This document shows positions 62,421-64,000 of a stretch of DNA of 64,000 bases, piece by piece. Source of the stretch: Alkalihalobacillus sp. LMS6 (GTDB lineage Bacteria; Bacillota; Bacilli; Bacillales; Bacillaceae_D); the NCBI RefSeq assembly GCF_024362765.1, contig NZ_CP093302.1:2138001-2202000 (forward strand), read 5' to 3'. The notes under the pieces were generated by a model. The model ran no database searches. It was not told the origin of the DNA and worked only from the letters and a program-made list of their open reading frames with translations. How positions within the stretch are numbered: the stretch's first letter is position 1; every line of letters begins with the position of its first letter. The position numbers and the translations under genes are program-made.

Positions 62421-64000
62421 TTATTCAACAGAAAAGATATAGGAATAAAGAGGCTGTCCGCCTTCCACTACATCAATTTCTACATCAGCTTTATGATTTT
62501 CTAGAAAACCTTCTAGTTGTTTCGTTACATCATCTTTTGAATCTTCCCCAGTGATAATTGTTACAACTTCTGAATCATCCTCTAGCATATCGTTTAGCAA
62601 CCCTTGAGCCGTTTCAAATACATCTTGACCACATGCAACAATCTTCTTGTTGTAAATACCCATGTAATCGCCTGTTTTTATCGATTGACCATCCATTTCT
62701 GTATCGCGAACTGCATAGGTTACTTCACCGGTCTTGACATCTTTCATTGCTTCTTCCATCGCCGAAGCATTTTCTTCTACAGAACGTCCAGGATTAAAAG
62801 CAAGTAAAGCGGCTAAACCTTGAGGCACCGTTTTGGTTGGTACGACGACACAATTCACATCAGCTACTTCTGCTGCTTGCTCTGCAGACATGACGATGTT
62901 GCTGTTGTTTGGCAGAATAATAACATTTTTCGCATGTACATGCTTAATCGCTTGAACAATATCTTCTGTACTTGGATTCATCGTTTGTCCACCAGCAACG
63001 ACTTCATTGACGCCTAAACCTTTAAAGATCTTTTCAATCCCTGCACCGACTGACACAGCAACCATAGCAAATTCAGCTTGTTCTTTCGGCTTGGATGCTT
63101 TTTCTGATTTTTTGATCGCGTGAGAATCTGATAAATTCGATTGCTGTTCGCGCATATTCTCTACTTTTACCTGTACGAGTGATCCAAATGCTTGCGCTTC
63201 TGTAACCACTTGTCCGGGGTACTCCGCATGAATATGAATTTTTAACAAATCATCATCGGATACGACCAATAAAGAATCTCCAAATTCGCTTAGTTTCAAG
63301 CGAAACTTATCTTCATCGTAAGGATTTTGTGAAAGTTGCTCAGCGTCAAATTTCACCATCACTTCTGTACAATAGCCAAATTCAATGTCACTCGGATCCA
63401 TATCGCCATGACCGTCATGGTGATGCTCAGCGCGAATCATCTCGTCCATTTTAGGCTCTTGTAAAATACGAATCGTTTCGCCGCCTGTAAGCGCTTGTAG
63501 AAACCCAGCATAAATATATAATAAGCCTTGTCCACCAGAGTCAACAACACCTACTTCTTTTAAAACAGGAAGTAGATCAGGTGTTTTTGCAAGGGAGCGC
63601 TCCCCTTCTTTAATAATAGACGTTAAAAATCCTTCAAAAGCTGTTTCTTTCTTCGCGATTTTCACAGCATGTTTTGCCATATCTTTTGCAACGGTCAAAA
63701 TTGTTCCTTCTACCGGTTTCATAACAGCTTTGTACGCCGTTTTAACCCCTGCATCCATTGCTTGTGCAAATTGCTCTGTTGTTAATTCCGTTTTCCCTTC
63801 GGCTTCTTTTGAGAAACCTCGGAAAAGTTGAGATAAAATGACACCTGAGTTCCCTCGTGCCCCCATAAGCAATCCTTTTGCGAACGAGCCAGCAACTTTG
63901 CTTGCTTCTTCAATTGCTTGTTGACGCACTTCTTTAACACCGGAAGTAATCGTTAAATTCATATTTGTACCGGTATCGCCATCAGGTACAGGGAATACGT
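62421..64000 (-). CDS. fakA: Fatty acid kinase FakA (YloV), 5' end outside window
   Basis: FakA phosphorylates FakB-bound fatty acids. The frame is open to the window edge: bases upstream of an internal ATG encode VFPVPDGDTGTNMNLT, the nucleotide-binding motif of DhaL-type kinases, so about 25-30 N-terminal residues lie outside. Further motifs are MGARGNSGVILSQLFRGF, DSGGQGLLYIYAGF and a C-terminal DegV-like domain with ILPNNSNIVMSAEQA. It pairs with the next gene, degV. Confidence 0.94.
   Translation of the reverse strand, partial: VFPVPDGDTGTNMNLTITSGVKEVRQQAIEEASKVAGSFAKGLLMGARGNSGVILSQLFRGFSKEAEGKTELTTEQFAQAMDAGVKTAYKAVMKPVEGTILTVAKDMAKHAVKIAKKETAFEGFLTSIIKEGERSLAKTPDLLPVLKEVGVVDSGGQGLLYIYAGFLQALTGGETIRILQEPKMDEMIRAEHHHDGHGDMDPSDIEFGYCTEVMVKFDAEQLSQNPYDEDKFRLKLSEFGDSLLVVSDDDLLKIHIHAEYPGQVVTEAQAFGSLVQVKVENMREQQSNLSDSHAIKKSEKASKPKEQAEFAMVAVSVGAGIEKIFKGLGVNEVVAGGQTMNPSTEDIVQAIKHVHAKNVIILPNNSNIVMSAEQAAEVADVNCVVVPTKTVPQGLAALLAFNPGRSVEENASAMEEAMKDVKTGEVTYAVRDTEMDGQSIKTGDYMGIYNKKIVACGQDVFETAQGLLNDMLEDDSEVVTIITGEDSKDDVTKQLEGFLENHKADVEIDVVEGGQPLYSYIFSVE

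Noticed and set aside
1-64000. Prophage, insertion sequence, rRNA or tRNA genes
   Set aside because: No transposase, integrase other than XerC, phage structural gene, inverted-repeat element or RNA gene signature was seen.

Overview
This window is a chromosomal segment of a low-to-moderate GC Firmicute of the Bacillaceae. Protein sequences and gene order follow the Bacillus subtilis block fakA-sdaAB/AA-recG-fapR-plsX-fabD-fabG-acpP-rnc-smc-ftsY-ylxM-ffh-rpsP-khpA-ylqD-rimM-trmD-rplS-(lepB)-rbgA-rnhB-sucCD-dprA-topA-trmFO-xerC-hslVU-codY-fla/che-rpsB-tsf-pyrH-frr. The lepB position and several insertions suggest a lineage away from B. subtilis, perhaps an alkaliphilic or halotolerant bacillus, but the genus cannot be fixed from this sequence. 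Nearly everything is on the minus strand, so transcription runs from high to low coordinates. Only two genes are on the plus strand.

Reading in the direction of transcription: 64000-57800 holds fakA (cut by the window edge), degV, L-serine dehydratase sdaAB/sdaAA and recG. 57776-53272 holds the lipid-synthesis regulon (fapR with its operator, plsX, fabD, fabG), acpP with a consensus promoter, and rnc. 52831-42297 holds smc-ftsY, then ylxM-ffh, rpsP-khpA-ylqD-rimM-trmD and an unexpected argS. 42165-37069 holds rplS, a CHAP-domain protein, lepB, rbgA, a plus-strand TSUP permease, rnhB, a short YlqG-like gene and an unreported 55-codon Lys/Glu-rich gene. 36932-26407 holds sucCD, dprA, topA, trmFO, xerC, hslVU and codY. 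26052-3214 is the long fla/che operon (flgB to swrB), starting from a good sigma-A promoter. 3050-1 holds rpsB, tsf, pyrH and partial frr, with hairpins between the genes.

The most unusual part is the end of the fla/che operon. The FlhG homologue keeps its N-terminal DQAxxLR element, which activates FlhF, but has no P-loop. FlhF has lost the arginine of the DTAGR motif, which both Ffh and FtsY in the same window keep. CheB has no receiver domain. The place where B. subtilis has cheA and cheW is closed by a 4-nt GTGA junction between cheB and cheC. CheY, CheC, CheD, FliY and sigma-D all look intact. This points to a rewired motility and chemotaxis module.

Other deviations: an arginyl-tRNA synthetase gene between trmD and rplS; a CHAP enzyme without a signal peptide after rplS; two plus-strand single-gene insertions, each ending in a shared two-way terminator; dprA whose homology extends past its first normal start codon; a hairpin covering the rnc ribosome binding site; and HslV beginning Met-Glu. 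I found no rRNA, tRNA, CRISPR array, insertion sequence or prophage.
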